DNA from: Pandoraea eparura
GTDB lineage: Bacteria > Pseudomonadota > Gammaproteobacteria > Burkholderiales > Burkholderiaceae
DNA length: 64,000 nucleotides
Direction: 5' to 3'
NCBI RefSeq assembly: GCF_902459725.1
Contig: NZ_CABPSH010000001.1
Span: 310,001-374,000 of the forward strand
Within the stretch, counting starts at the first letter, position 1, and each line of letters opens with the position of its first letter. Below are positions 25,931 through 34,618 of the stretch, piece after piece. The notes under the pieces were generated by a model. The model saw only the letters and a list, made by a program, of their open reading frames with translations. It searched no databases and was not told where the DNA came from. The position numbers were made by a program, and so were the translations under genes.

Positions 25931-25965
25931 AAGGCCGCAGGGGGACCCCTGCGGCCTTCGTTTTT
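25931..25965. terminator. Bidirectional terminator between nadB and nadC
   Basis: AAGGCCGCAGGGG pairs with CCCCTGCGGCCTT around a 2-3 nt loop, followed by CG and TTTTT on the plus strand (25961-25965). On the minus strand AAAGC-type A/T flanks are weaker. It separates convergent nadB and nadC. Confidence 0.85.
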
Positions 25966-25998
25966 CTCGCGTGACAAGCGGACAAGCGCGAACGGCGC

Positions 25999-26904
25999 TT
26001 ACCCCACCGTCTCCAGAATTCGCATCGAGTAATCGGTCGCGCGAACATCCTTGGTGAGTCCACCGACGGAAATCCGGTCGACGCCCGTCTCCGCAATGGC
26101 CCGCAACGTTTCGAGATTGATTCCGCCCGACGCCTCCAGCACCGCGCGGCCATCCGTCACGCGCGCCGCTTCACGCATCATTTCCAAGGTGAAGTTGTCG
26201 AGCAGGATCGAGGTCGCACCGCATTCCAGCGCCGTTTCCAGCTCTTCGAGCGACTCCACCTCGATCTGCACCGACGCGCCATCGGCCAGACGGTCGGCGT
26301 TCGCCAACACCTGACGAATACCGCCCGCCGCCGCGATGTGGTTTTCCTTGATGAGGATACCGTCGTAGAGCGCCAGACGCTGATTCGCCCCGCCGCCCAC
26401 GCGCACCGCGAATTTCTGGGCGAGACGCAGGCCGGGCAATGTCTTGCGCGTGTCGAGCACCCGCGCCTTCGTGCCCTCGACGATATCGGCATAACGACGC
26501 ACCGCCGTCGCCACGCCGGAGAGCAACTGGAGGAAGTTCATCGATGTGCGCTCGCCCGTGAGCAGCGCGCGCGCCGGGCCATGAATGTCGCACACCGCCG
26601 AGTCGGGCGCCATGCGCTCGCCTTCCCGGTAGTGCCACTGAACGCGCACCGACGCATCGACGCCTTGCATGCAGCGCTCGAACCAGCGCACACCGCACAG
26701 CACCGCCGACTCACGCACGATGATGCGTGCGTGCGCCATTTCCTCAGACGGCACGAGCAGGCCGGTCAAATCGCCCGCGCCGATGTCTTCGTCGAGCGCA
26801 TCGCGCACATTGCGGGCGAGCGCCGCGTGGAGCGGCTCGCCAAAGGCAGCGAATTCGGGTGAAACGGCCTCGTCGGTACTCAGGATTTTGGATGACGTCA
26901 TCAT
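25999..26904 (-). CDS. nadC: Nicotinate-nucleotide pyrophosphorylase (quinolinate phosphoribosyltransferase)
   Basis: Makes nicotinate mononucleotide from quinolinate and PRPP. The protein has 301 residues. Conserved parts: EDIGAGDLT at the N-terminal domain, [20 protein letters not shown] with the substrate-binding Arg, [25 protein letters not shown], and the barrel end [15 protein letters not shown] 26904 overlaps the nadA TGA; a second ATG follows directly. Translation is coupled to nadA. Confidence 0.96.
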   Translation of the reverse strand: MMTSSKILSTDEAVSPEFAAFGEPLHAALARNVRDALDEDIGAGDLTGLLVPSEEMAHARIIVRESAVLCGVRWFERCMQGVDASVRVQWHYREGERMAPDSAVCDIHGPARALLTGERTSMNFLQLLSGVATAVRRYADIVEGTKARVLDTRKTLPGLRLAQKFAVRVGGGANQRLALYDGILIKENHIAAAGGIRQVLANADRLADGASVQIEVESLEELETALECGATSILLDNFTLEMMREAARVTDGRAVLEASGGINLETLRAIAETGVDRISVGGLTKDVRATDYSMRILETVG

Positions 26905-28034
26905 GCGGGGCCCACACCGGCAAACAGCGCGCCGTCACGCGCGAAATCACCGCTGGCGCGAACGTTCTGCTTGCGCGCCTCGGCGAACTTCAACATCCGG
27001 TCAATACAGGTATGGGCGCGACGGCCGGTCTCTGCATCGACGTGAATCTCGTTGCTACCGGACGCCAGCACGTCAGCCAGGTTCTGCAGACTGTTCATGG
27101 CCATCCACGGGCAATGTGCGCAGCTCTTGCACGTAGCACTGTTGCCGGCTGTCGGCGCTTCAATGAAATGTTTGCCCGGCGCCGCGGCACGCATCTTGTG
27201 CAGAATGCCGTTGTCGGTCGCCACGATGAATTCCGTCGCATCCATCGTCTGGGCGGCCGTGATCATCTGCGACGTCGAACCAACCACGTCGGCCTGCTCC
27301 ACCACAGAGGCGGGCGACTCCGGATGCACCAACACCTTGGCGTTCGGAAACTCGCGACGCAGCAATTCCAGCTCGGTGCCCTTGAACTCGTCGTGCACGA
27401 GGCAGGCGCCCTGCCACAGCAGCATGTCGGCGCCCGTCTGCTTCTGGACGTAACTGCCCAGATGACGATCCGGCGCCCAGAGAATCTTCTTGCCCTGCGC
27501 ATGGAGATGCGCAACGATTTCCAGCCCGATCGACGACGTCACCATCCAGTCCGCCCGCGCCTTCACGGCGGCGCTGGTATTCGCGTAGACGACGACTGTA
27601 CGGTCGGGGTGTGCATCACAGAAGGCTGCGAACTCGTCGGCGGGACAGCCCAGGTCGAGCGAGCAGGTCGCGTCGAGGTCCGGCATCAAAATGCGTTTTT
27701 CGGGACTGAGAATCTTCGAGGTCTCGCCCATGAAGCGCACGCCGGCCACCACCAGCGTCTTGGCCGGATGGTTGCGGCCGAAGCGCGCCATCTCGAGCGA
27801 GTCGGCCACGCAGCCGCCTGTCTCCTCGGCGAGATCCTGCAAGTCGGCATCGACGTAGTAATGGGCCACCAGCACGGCGTCCTGCTCCACGAGCAAGCGC
27901 TTGATTCGGGCCTTGAGCGCCGCGCGTTCTGCTTGCGACGGCGCATCCGGGACACGTGCCCACGCATGGGCAACGCACGTGGCGCCGCTCGGTGCGGGGC
28001 GCTCGAATGCTACGGATTTGATTGAAGCGTTCAT
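26901..28034 (-). CDS. nadA: Quinolinate synthase A
   Basis: 4Fe-4S enzyme that condenses iminoaspartate with dihydroxyacetone phosphate to quinolinate. The protein has 377 residues. By comparison with E. coli NadA the cluster ligands should be Cys130 (SLDLGCP), Cys211 ([11 protein letters not shown]) and Cys308 in the CKSCAHC motif (302-308). [14 protein letters not shown] and VGSTSQMI are the other family blocks. The N-terminal 35 residues are a poorly conserved tail. It lies upstream of and overlaps nadC. Confidence 0.96.
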   Translation of the reverse strand: MNASIKSVAFERPAPSGATCVAHAWARVPDAPSQAERAALKARIKRLLVEQDAVLVAHYYVDADLQDLAEETGGCVADSLEMARFGRNHPAKTLVVAGVRFMGETSKILSPEKRILMPDLDATCSLDLGCPADEFAAFCDAHPDRTVVVYANTSAAVKARADWMVTSSIGLEIVAHLHAQGKKILWAPDRHLGSYVQKQTGADMLLWQGACLVHDEFKGTELELLRREFPNAKVLVHPESPASVVEQADVVGSTSQMITAAQTMDATEFIVATDNGILHKMRAAAPGKHFIEAPTAGNSATCKSCAHCPWMAMNSLQNLADVLASGSNEIHVDAETGRRAHTCIDRMLKFAEARKQNVRASGDFARDGALFAGVGPA

Positions 28035-28065
28035 TTTCGCGTGGCCCGCGGGGGGACCGGGAATG

Positions 28066-28090
28066 ACAAAACCCCGCCTTGGCGGGGTTT
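28066..28090 (-). terminator. Terminator of the desaturase gene
   Basis: AACCCCGCC / GGCGGGGTT with a 2-nt loop. Read on the minus strand the stem is followed by TTTG, 40 bp after the desaturase stop and just before nadA. It also has T residues on the plus strand. Confidence 0.7.
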
Positions 28091-28128
28091 CGATTATGCG
28101 TCAAAAATGGATTTCTGGCTGAGCCCGT

Positions 28129-29325
28129 TCACGCGTAGCGGCGCAGACGTGTCGCAAACTCCTGCAGCGCGTGAATACCGCTCTGCTCGGCGCGATGGCA
28201 CCAATTCTGCAACTGGCTCAGAAGCTGTTCGCGCGACGCATTCGAGCGCTCCCAGATGCCGGCCAGTTCGCGGCGCAGCTCGTAGTAGGTCTTCACGGCG
28301 TTGCTGTGCGCGAAGATCTCGCCCAACTGCTGCTTTTGCGGCTCTTGAAGCGAGGCTTCGTCATGGTGCAGCCACTTGCTGGCACCGCGCAGCAACTGAT
28401 ACTCGCCATGCTGACGCTTTTCCTTGAAGCGCGCCAGTTCCTGGCCGTAGGCACGCTTGAATGTCTTGGCGTAGCGCTCCATCACCTCATAGCGGTTCGA
28501 GAGCACGGCCTGCAGCGTGTCGTCATCGCATGCCGCCTTGTTCTTCGCGAGCTTCGGCGTCGGTGCGATCTTCTTCACCTTCGCCAGGCCCAGGGCCGAC
28601 AGCACGCGGATATACAACCAGCCGATGTCGAACTCGTACCACTTGTTCGAGAGCTTGGCCGACGTCGCGTAGGTGTGGTGATTGTTGTGCAGCTCCTCAC
28701 CGCCGATGATGATGCCCCACGGCAGCAGGTTCGTCGACGCGTCCGCGCAATTGAAGTTGCGATAACCCCAATAATGGCCCAGGCCGTTGACCACGCCGGC
28801 GGCCCAGAACGGAATCCAGACCATCTGCACGGCCCACACGGTCAGACCGATGGCGCCGAACAGAGCGATGTCGATAATCATCATCAGGCTCACGCCAAGA
28901 ATCGGATAGCGCTTATAGACATGGTTCTCGATCCAGTCGTTCGGCGTGCCGTGGCTGAACTTGCGCAGCGTTTCTTCGTTCTTCGCTTCGGCGCGATAGA
29001 GTTCGGCCCCTTCGGCCAGCACCTTCCACAGACCACGCGTTTGCGGGCTATGCGGATCTTCCGGCGTTTCGCACTTGGCGTGGTGCTTGCGGTGAATGGC
29101 CGCCCACTCGCTGGTGACCATGCCGGTCGTCATCCACAGCCAGAAACGGAAGAAATGGGCGACGATCGGATGTACGTCCAGCGCGCGATGCGCCTGGCAG
29201 CGGTGCAGATAGATGGTCACGCCGGCAATCGTCACATGGGTGACGGCCAGGGTAAACAGCGTGATCTTCCAGCCGCTCCAGCCGAGCAGGCCGGTCGAGA
29301 TAAAACCAAGGAGACTGTCCAGCAA
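28129..29325 (-). CDS. Membrane fatty acid desaturase (acyl-CoA/acyl-lipid delta-9 type)
   Basis: Inner-membrane diiron desaturase of 398 residues that introduces a double bond in membrane lipid acyl chains. The three His boxes are HRCQAHR (41-47), HRKHH (78-82) and HNNHH (213-217), with hydrophobic segments at 10-40, 50-75 and 140-180. The C-terminal 150 residues form a charged, helical cytoplasmic extension, as in many proteobacterial OLE1-type proteins. The start is TTG 29325 with GGAG at 7 nt. Likely role: membrane fluidity adjustment. Confidence 0.9.
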   Translation of the reverse strand: MLDSLLGFISTGLLGWSGWKITLFTLAVTHVTIAGVTIYLHRCQAHRALDVHPIVAHFFRFWLWMTTGMVTSEWAAIHRKHHAKCETPEDPHSPQTRGLWKVLAEGAELYRAEAKNEETLRKFSHGTPNDWIENHVYKRYPILGVSLMMIIDIALFGAIGLTVWAVQMVWIPFWAAGVVNGLGHYWGYRNFNCADASTNLLPWGIIIGGEELHNNHHTYATSAKLSNKWYEFDIGWLYIRVLSALGLAKVKKIAPTPKLAKNKAACDDDTLQAVLSNRYEVMERYAKTFKRAYGQELARFKEKRQHGEYQLLRGASKWLHHDEASLQEPQKQQLGEIFAHSNAVKTYYELRRELAGIWERSNASREQLLSQLQNWCHRAEQSGIHALQEFATRLRRYA

Positions 29326-29638
29326 AATATCACTCCAAACTAATCAATACGGTAGCAATCACGGCAATGCTGCCGTGGCTTGTCTTGTCGGGCCGATAGG
29401 GCATCGATGGCCGTCGCGTCAGGTGTCGTTCTTGCGCTCGCTTGACGCTTGGATTCGCTGGAGTTCGGCAAGTTGCTGAATGCCGGGGCGAGATGGGCGG
29501 AAAACGTGCCAGTGAACGTCGGTTTATTATCGTTTGGGCAGCATTTTACCTGACGGACTGTCGCCCGTGTGTAACGCGCCCGCCACACATTTTGTCGCAG
29601 GTCAACCCGTGCCCCCGGCAAAATCGCCCAATGGCCGT
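29326..29638. other. 313-bp spacer between desaturase and mechanosensitive channel
   Basis: No gene or hairpin stands out. It must hold the desaturase promoter on the minus strand; GATAATA-like sequence near 29530 is a weak -10 candidate. Confidence 0.4.
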
Positions 29639-31033
29639 CTACGCGGGCTTCTGCACGACGTCATCGGCAGGGGATGGCGCCCGTTCAGGCGATTCCGCCA
29701 TCACGCCCGGCGCAGGCGCCCCCCCGACCGGCAAGCCGTCGGTCCAATCATTGAGAATGCGTATTTCGCGCTGCGCATACGGAATTTCAATACCATGTTC
29801 GCGAAATGTGCGCCAAATCCGCAAATTGATCTCGGAACGGATCGCCCCACTGCCTTGCGCGGGATCTTGCACCCAGAAGCCCATTTCGAGATCCATCCCA
29901 TCGGCGCCGAAATTCAACAGCAGCGCCGAGGGTGCCGGATCGGCCAACACCCGGGGAATGCCCACGGCCGCCTTGAGCATCAGCGACATCGCCAGTTCGA
30001 CATCGGCGCTGTAGGCCACCTGCACGTTCACCTTGGCACGCCCGCGCGTCTCGGTAAATGAGTGATTCTGGACGACGTTCGTCACCAGTTGCTCGTTCGG
30101 CACCAGGGCTTCGACACCATCCAGGCCACGCACAACCGTATAGCGCGTATTGATCTGCGAAACGGTGCCGTGATACGGACTCACCGTAATCAGGTCACCA
30201 ATGCGCACCGAGCGATCGAGCAGGATGATGAAGCCCGACACGAGATTCGACGCGATCTTCTGCAACCCGAAGCCCAGCCCGACGCCCAGCGCGCCGCCGA
30301 ACACGCCGAGCACCGTAATGTCGATGCCCACGAACGACAACGTCGTGAGCACGGCGATCAGCGTCAACACCCCCTTGATCAGCCGCGAGAGCACCACTTT
30401 CAGATTGCCGTCGAGCGTGGTCGTGCGCATGATCCGATCTTCGACCAGCGCCCCGACCCACATCGCGAGCACCAGCGTCACGCCGATCCAGAGCAGGCCG
30501 GAGAGGATCGAGAGCAACGTCAGATGGCTCGAGCCGACGGCGAAGCGCACGCTGGCGAGCCACTTCAGAATGTCATCGTGCACACCGAGCACATACGCCA
30601 GCATCGACAGCCAGGCGATCGCCGTGAACACCCGCTCGAAGACTTTGAGCAGCCCCGACGCGTGGGGCGAGGTGGCGAACAATCGGCGCGCGAGATAGAA
30701 CGCCAGATAGATGAGCGCGGTGCCGAACAACGGGACTTCCGCGAGCTTCAGCAGCGAGACGTGCGTGTAATCCTGGAGCACCACGCGAGTGAGCGCCACG
30801 CAGATCCAGCCGAAGATCGGGAAGAAGGCGCGACGCAGGCTCGATGACCCCGCCCGACGCGCGGGGGCGACACGCTCGAAATGACGTTCGAGCCGGCCGA
30901 TCATCCAGCGTCGCAGCACGAACGCGACGGCCAGCGCGCCCACGAGCGCGACGACCTGCCAGACGATTTGCGGCTCGCCGACGTCACGCACGACGTCACG
31001 CACCAATCTCGCGAAAGCCGGACTTTCCTGCAT
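29639..31033 (-). CDS. MscS-family mechanosensitive ion channel
   Basis: Inner-membrane tension-gated channel of 464 residues. Several N-terminal helices lie between residues about 20 and 200. The pore helix and vestibule motif follow: GALGVGLGFGLQKIASNLVSGFIILLDRSVRIGD is the MscS TM3-to-beta-domain signature. The C-terminal vestibule continues to about residue 430, followed by a Pro/Ala tail. It is longer than MscS (286) and resembles YbdG/YjeP-like medium-size members. Its ATG lies directly behind a 35-bp (GA)n tract that occupies the ribosome-site position. Same strand as rsmB, 98 bp downstream of it. Confidence 0.9.
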   Translation of the reverse strand: MQESPAFARLVRDVVRDVGEPQIVWQVVALVGALAVAFVLRRWMIGRLERHFERVAPARRAGSSSLRRAFFPIFGWICVALTRVVLQDYTHVSLLKLAEVPLFGTALIYLAFYLARRLFATSPHASGLLKVFERVFTAIAWLSMLAYVLGVHDDILKWLASVRFAVGSSHLTLLSILSGLLWIGVTLVLAMWVGALVEDRIMRTTTLDGNLKVVLSRLIKGVLTLIAVLTTLSFVGIDITVLGVFGGALGVGLGFGLQKIASNLVSGFIILLDRSVRIGDLITVSPYHGTVSQINTRYTVVRGLDGVEALVPNEQLVTNVVQNHSFTETRGRAKVNVQVAYSADVELAMSLMLKAAVGIPRVLADPAPSALLLNFGADGMDLEMGFWVQDPAQGSGAIRSEINLRIWRTFREHGIEIPYAQREIRILNDWTDGLPVGGAPAPGVMAESPERAPSPADDVVQKPA

Positions 31034-31034
31034 T

Positions 31035-31074
<40 letters not shown>

Positions 31075-31131
31075 TCTTGTTGTTAGCCGACGCCGAGCAC
31101 TGCCAATACCGCCATCACCGCCAACACTACC

Positions 31132-32601
31132 TTACGCCGGCCGACGTTCGAACACGGCAGCGAAAAAGCCGTCGGTCGCGTTGCGGTTCGGCAGCAATTC
31201 GAGATACTTGCCCGTGTCGAGGTCGATTTTCTGAGAGGCCAGCAACGTGTTCGCCGGCACCAGCACGAAATCGGGGTGCGCGGCGGCAAATGCCTCGGCG
31301 ATGGCGCTGTTCTCTTCGGTCAGCAGGCTGCACGTCGCGTACACGAGACGGCCGCCCGGCTTCACCAGTCGCGCCGCGCTCGCGAGGATCGACGCCTGCT
31401 TCTGCGTGAGTTCCGCCACCGACTGCGGCGACTGACGCCATTTCAGATCCGGATTGCGACGCAGCGTGCCGAGCCCGCTACACGGGGCGTCGACCAGCAC
31501 GCGGTCGATCTTGCCCGCCAAGCGCTTGATCTTGCTGTCGTTCTCGCTGTCGATCATCACCGGATAGACGTTCGACAGGCCGCTGCGCGCCAAACGCGGC
31601 TTGAGCTTGGCCAGGCGCTTCTCCGAAATGTCGAACGCGTAAAGCCGGCCCGTGGAGCGCATTTGCGCGCCGATGGCGAGCGTCTTGCCGCCGGCACCGG
31701 CGCAGAAGTCGACGATCATTTCCCCGCGACGCGGCGCAACCAGTTGGCACAGCAACTGGCTGCCCTCGTCCTGCACTTCGATCGCGCCGGACATGAACAG
31801 CGGGTGCTTCTGCAGCGCAGGCTTGCCCGACAGACGGATGCCGTTGGGGGCGAGCGGCGTCGCTTCGGCCGAAAAGCCGTCTTCGCGCAGCTTCGCGAGC
31901 ACGTCGTCGCGATTGGCCTTGATCACGTTCACACGGCAGTCGAGCGGCGCGGCCTGATTCAGTGCGGCGGCGAGGGCTTCGAGTTCGGTGCCGTCGAATC
32001 GCTTGGCCAGACGCTCGTAGAGCCATTCCGGCAAATTGGTGCGCACGCGTGCCGACAGGCTTGCCGGGTCGATCTGACCGACGTGCTCGAGCCACGTGAG
32101 TTCATCGGGCGTTGCCACCAGTTGCACCGACGCCAGACCGCGCGTGAACGCCAGCCCGAGCAGTGCCAGCCGGCGTTCCAGCGGCCCGGAGCCGCTGCCC
32201 GCGTGCTGACCGAATTCGAGCTTGCGGCGCAGAATGGCGAAGACCGTTTCCGCCAGCACGCCGCGCTCGCGGTGGCCCAGCTTGGCGTTGGCGCGGAAGT
32301 AGGTGCTCACGAGCGTATCGGCCGGGCCGCTGAACGTCAACACGCTGCCGAGCAGTCGTTGCGTGTGTTCGAAGAGGGCGGGCGACAGGTGCTCGCCGCG
32401 CATGCGGGCCGACTCGGCGGGCGGCGCCTCCGGGCGACGATCGTTGCGCGAGCGGTCGTAGCGATCGGGGCGGACATATCGCTCGTGACGCTCTCCCGGC
32501 TGCCCGCCCTTGGGCGGCTGACGGGTATCGGTGGATCGGCCGCCGGCGCGGTGACCGGCTTGATTGGCGCCATCGCGGCGCTGTGTCGGGCGGGTGCTCA
32601 T
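31132..32601 (-). CDS. rsmB: RsmB/NOP-family RNA m5C methyltransferase
   Basis: SAM-dependent cytosine-5 methyltransferase of 489 residues, probably acting on 16S rRNA. The Rossmann motif I is VDFCAGAGGKTLAIG (297-311), the motif IV cysteine is in DAPCSGLGT (371-379) and the catalytic Cys is in ATCS (Cys424). The first about 68 residues are a low-complexity Arg/Gly/Gln/Asp tail, not found in E. coli RsmB (429), whose NusB-like N-terminal domain is also only partly matched here. The start overlaps the purN stop (ATGA). Confidence 0.88.
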   Translation of the reverse strand: MSTRPTQRRDGANQAGHRAGGRSTDTRQPPKGGQPGERHERYVRPDRYDRSRNDRRPEAPPAESARMRGEHLSPALFEHTQRLLGSVLTFSGPADTLVSTYFRANAKLGHRERGVLAETVFAILRRKLEFGQHAGSGSGPLERRLALLGLAFTRGLASVQLVATPDELTWLEHVGQIDPASLSARVRTNLPEWLYERLAKRFDGTELEALAAALNQAAPLDCRVNVIKANRDDVLAKLREDGFSAEATPLAPNGIRLSGKPALQKHPLFMSGAIEVQDEGSQLLCQLVAPRRGEMIVDFCAGAGGKTLAIGAQMRSTGRLYAFDISEKRLAKLKPRLARSGLSNVYPVMIDSENDSKIKRLAGKIDRVLVDAPCSGLGTLRRNPDLKWRQSPQSVAELTQKQASILASAARLVKPGGRLVYATCSLLTEENSAIAEAFAAAHPDFVLVPANTLLASQKIDLDTGKYLELLPNRNATDGFFAAVFERRPA

Positions 32602-33248
32602 GCGTCCTCACCAAAAAGCCATTGCGGATCGGGCGTGCCGTCGGGCGCGGGAGACACCGTCACGCGGCCATCGGCCGCGACCAGACGGTCTTCCACGAAC
32701 CAGCGCACGGCGCGCGGATAAATGATGTGTTCCAGCGGCAGGATACGCTCGGCCAGCGTCTCGGGGGTGTCCCCTGCCCGCACGGGCAAGGCGGCCTGCA
32801 GAATGTATGGACCGTGATCCAGTTCGGCCGTCACGAAATGCACGGTCGCCCCGACGACCTTGCAGCCGGCTTCCAGCGCACGGGCATGCGTTTGCAGGCC
32901 CGGGAAGGCGGGCAACAGCGACGGATGAATGTTCAGGAGCCGGCCGGCGTAGTGTGCGGTAAAGGCCGGCGTGAGAATGCGCATGAAGCCGGCGAGCACG
33001 ACCAGATCGGGCTGGTGGCGGTCGATCTCGGCGGCGAGTTCGGCGTCGAAAGCCTCGCGAGTCTTGCCCTGGCTGGGCACCACGGCCGTGGCAATGCCGT
33101 TTGCCTGGGCAAAGGCCAGGCCTTCGGCATCGGCGCGATTGGCGATGATGGCTGCCACGCGGGCCGGCCAGCCTTCTGCAGTACAGGCGCGGACGATGGC
33201 CTGCATGTTGCTGCCTCGTCCGGAAATCAGGATGACAATGTTCTTCAT
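32598..33248 (-). CDS. purN: Phosphoribosylglycinamide formyltransferase
   Basis: Folate-dependent GAR transformylase of de novo purine synthesis, 216 residues. The phosphate loop is ISGRGSNMQA (8-17), and the catalytic residues are Asn106 and His108 (LLNIHPSLLPAFPG) and Asp144 (AELDHG). The start ATG 33248 begins the conserved MKNIVILISGRGSN. It is first in a purN-rsmB unit and divergent from ribF. Confidence 0.96.
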   Translation of the reverse strand: MKNIVILISGRGSNMQAIVRACTAEGWPARVAAIIANRADAEGLAFAQANGIATAVVPSQGKTREAFDAELAAEIDRHQPDLVVLAGFMRILTPAFTAHYAGRLLNIHPSLLPAFPGLQTHARALEAGCKVVGATVHFVTAELDHGPYILQAALPVRAGDTPETLAERILPLEHIIYPRAVRWFVEDRLVAADGRVTVSPAPDGTPDPQWLFGEDA

Positions 33249-33327
33249 CGCAGGATTTTATCATTGGTGCGACGCACCAGACAGGTCGCATTGGCCGCGT
33301 CGTACGCCGCGATGGTCGCGAAGCGTT

Positions 33328-33333
33328 TATAAT
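33328..33333 (+). promoter_or_regulatory. -10 element upstream of ribF
   Basis: A TATAAT hexamer at 33328-33333, 150 bp before ribF; no good -35 at 16-18 bp. It would drive the ribF-ileS-lspA-coaBC operon from the divergent spacer with purN. Confidence 0.4.
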
Positions 33334-33485
33334 TCAACGTTCTGCGGCGCCGCAATGTCGGATCGGCCGTCCTGCGCCATGCCGGGCCTGTCCCGCTGCC
33401 GCAGGCCGGCACGTTCTGCCGGCGGTGCCACGCGGTTCATTCACCAACGCTCAACTCAACGTCCTGATCTGACGCTTCCTTTATC

Positions 33486-34478
33486 GTGCGAGTCTTCCGG
33501 GGTCTACCGAACGCGCAGAGCAAAGCGCCCTGCGTGCTGACGATCGGCAATTTCGACGGCGTGCACCTGGGCCACCAGGCGCTGCTGGCGCGCGTACGCG
33601 CGGCGGCCGCCGCGCGCGGTCTGCCGGTGTGCGTCATGACGTTCGAGCCGCATCCCCGCGAGTATTTCATGCCCGACCGGGCGCCGGCGCGCATTTCCAA
33701 TCTGCGCGACAAGTTCGAGGCGCTTCGCTCGCATGGGGTCGACCGTCTCGTGGTGGAGCATTTCAACGCCCATTTCGCCGGCCAATCGCCCGAGGCGTTT
33801 GTGCGCAATATCATCGTCGACGGCTTGCACACTCGCTGGCTGCTCGTGGGCGACGACTTCCGCTTTGGCGCGAAGCGCGCGGGCGACATTGAATATTTGC
33901 GCGATGCGGGCCGTCGCTTCGACTTCGTTGTCGAGCAAATGCCGACCATCGCGCACGACGGCGTGCGGATTTCCAGCTCGGAAGTGCGCACAGCGCTCGC
34001 CGACGGCAACTTCGAGCGCGCTCACGCGCTGCTCGGCCGTCCGTACGCAATCACTGGCCACGTGGTGCATGGCATGAAGCTCGGCCGCCAACTGGGCTTC
34101 CCGACGCTCAACCTTCGCATCGCCCACAAGCATCCGGCGCTGACGGGGATTTTCGTCGTGCAGGTGCATGGTCTGGCGGACCGGCCGCTGCCCGCTGTGG
34201 CCAGCCTGGGTTGGCGCCCGACGGTGGACGACTCCGGGCGCGTGCTGCTCGAAGTGCATCTGCTCGATTTCGACGGCGATTGTTACGGCAAGCTGGTGCG
34301 CGTGGAGTTTTTGCAGAAGCTGCGTGACGAAGCCAAATTCGACGGGCTGGCGGAACTGGAGGCGGCCATCGCGCAGGACACGCGCGAGGCGCGCGCCTAC
34401 TTCGCGCATGCGCTCGACGCCAACGGCCCGAGCGCACGACGCGACTTCGCCACCTCGGCCACCGACCGAATTAGTTGA
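33486..34478 (+). CDS. ribF: Bifunctional riboflavin kinase / FAD synthetase
   Basis: Makes FMN and FAD from riboflavin. The protein has 330 residues. The N-terminal FMN adenylyltransferase domain has TIGNFDGVHLGHQALL (19-34) and the later RISSSEVRTALADG; the C-terminal riboflavin kinase domain begins about 185 with GHVVHGMKLGRQLGFPTLNL and contains LEVHLLDFDGDCYG. The start is GTG 33486. It is first in the conserved ribF-ileS-lspA-coaBC order. Confidence 0.96.
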   Translation: MRVFRGLPNAQSKAPCVLTIGNFDGVHLGHQALLARVRAAAAARGLPVCVMTFEPHPREYFMPDRAPARISNLRDKFEALRSHGVDRLVVEHFNAHFAGQSPEAFVRNIIVDGLHTRWLLVGDDFRFGAKRAGDIEYLRDAGRRFDFVVEQMPTIAHDGVRISSSEVRTALADGNFERAHALLGRPYAITGHVVHGMKLGRQLGFPTLNLRIAHKHPALTGIFVVQVHGLADRPLPAVASLGWRPTVDDSGRVLLEVHLLDFDGDCYGKLVRVEFLQKLRDEAKFDGLAELEAAIAQDTREARAYFAHALDANGPSARRDFATSATDRIS

Positions 34479-34618
34479 TCTTCGCCCGCGTGCGCCGGCG
34501 CCCAGCGCCTCGCGCGCGGCCCGCCGCCGCCGGCACCTGCCCGGGCCCACATGGGCTGCCGGCAACGCCACCGGCGCAAGCGCCCTACCCCGACATTCCA
34601 AATTCGTAGCGAAGCCCC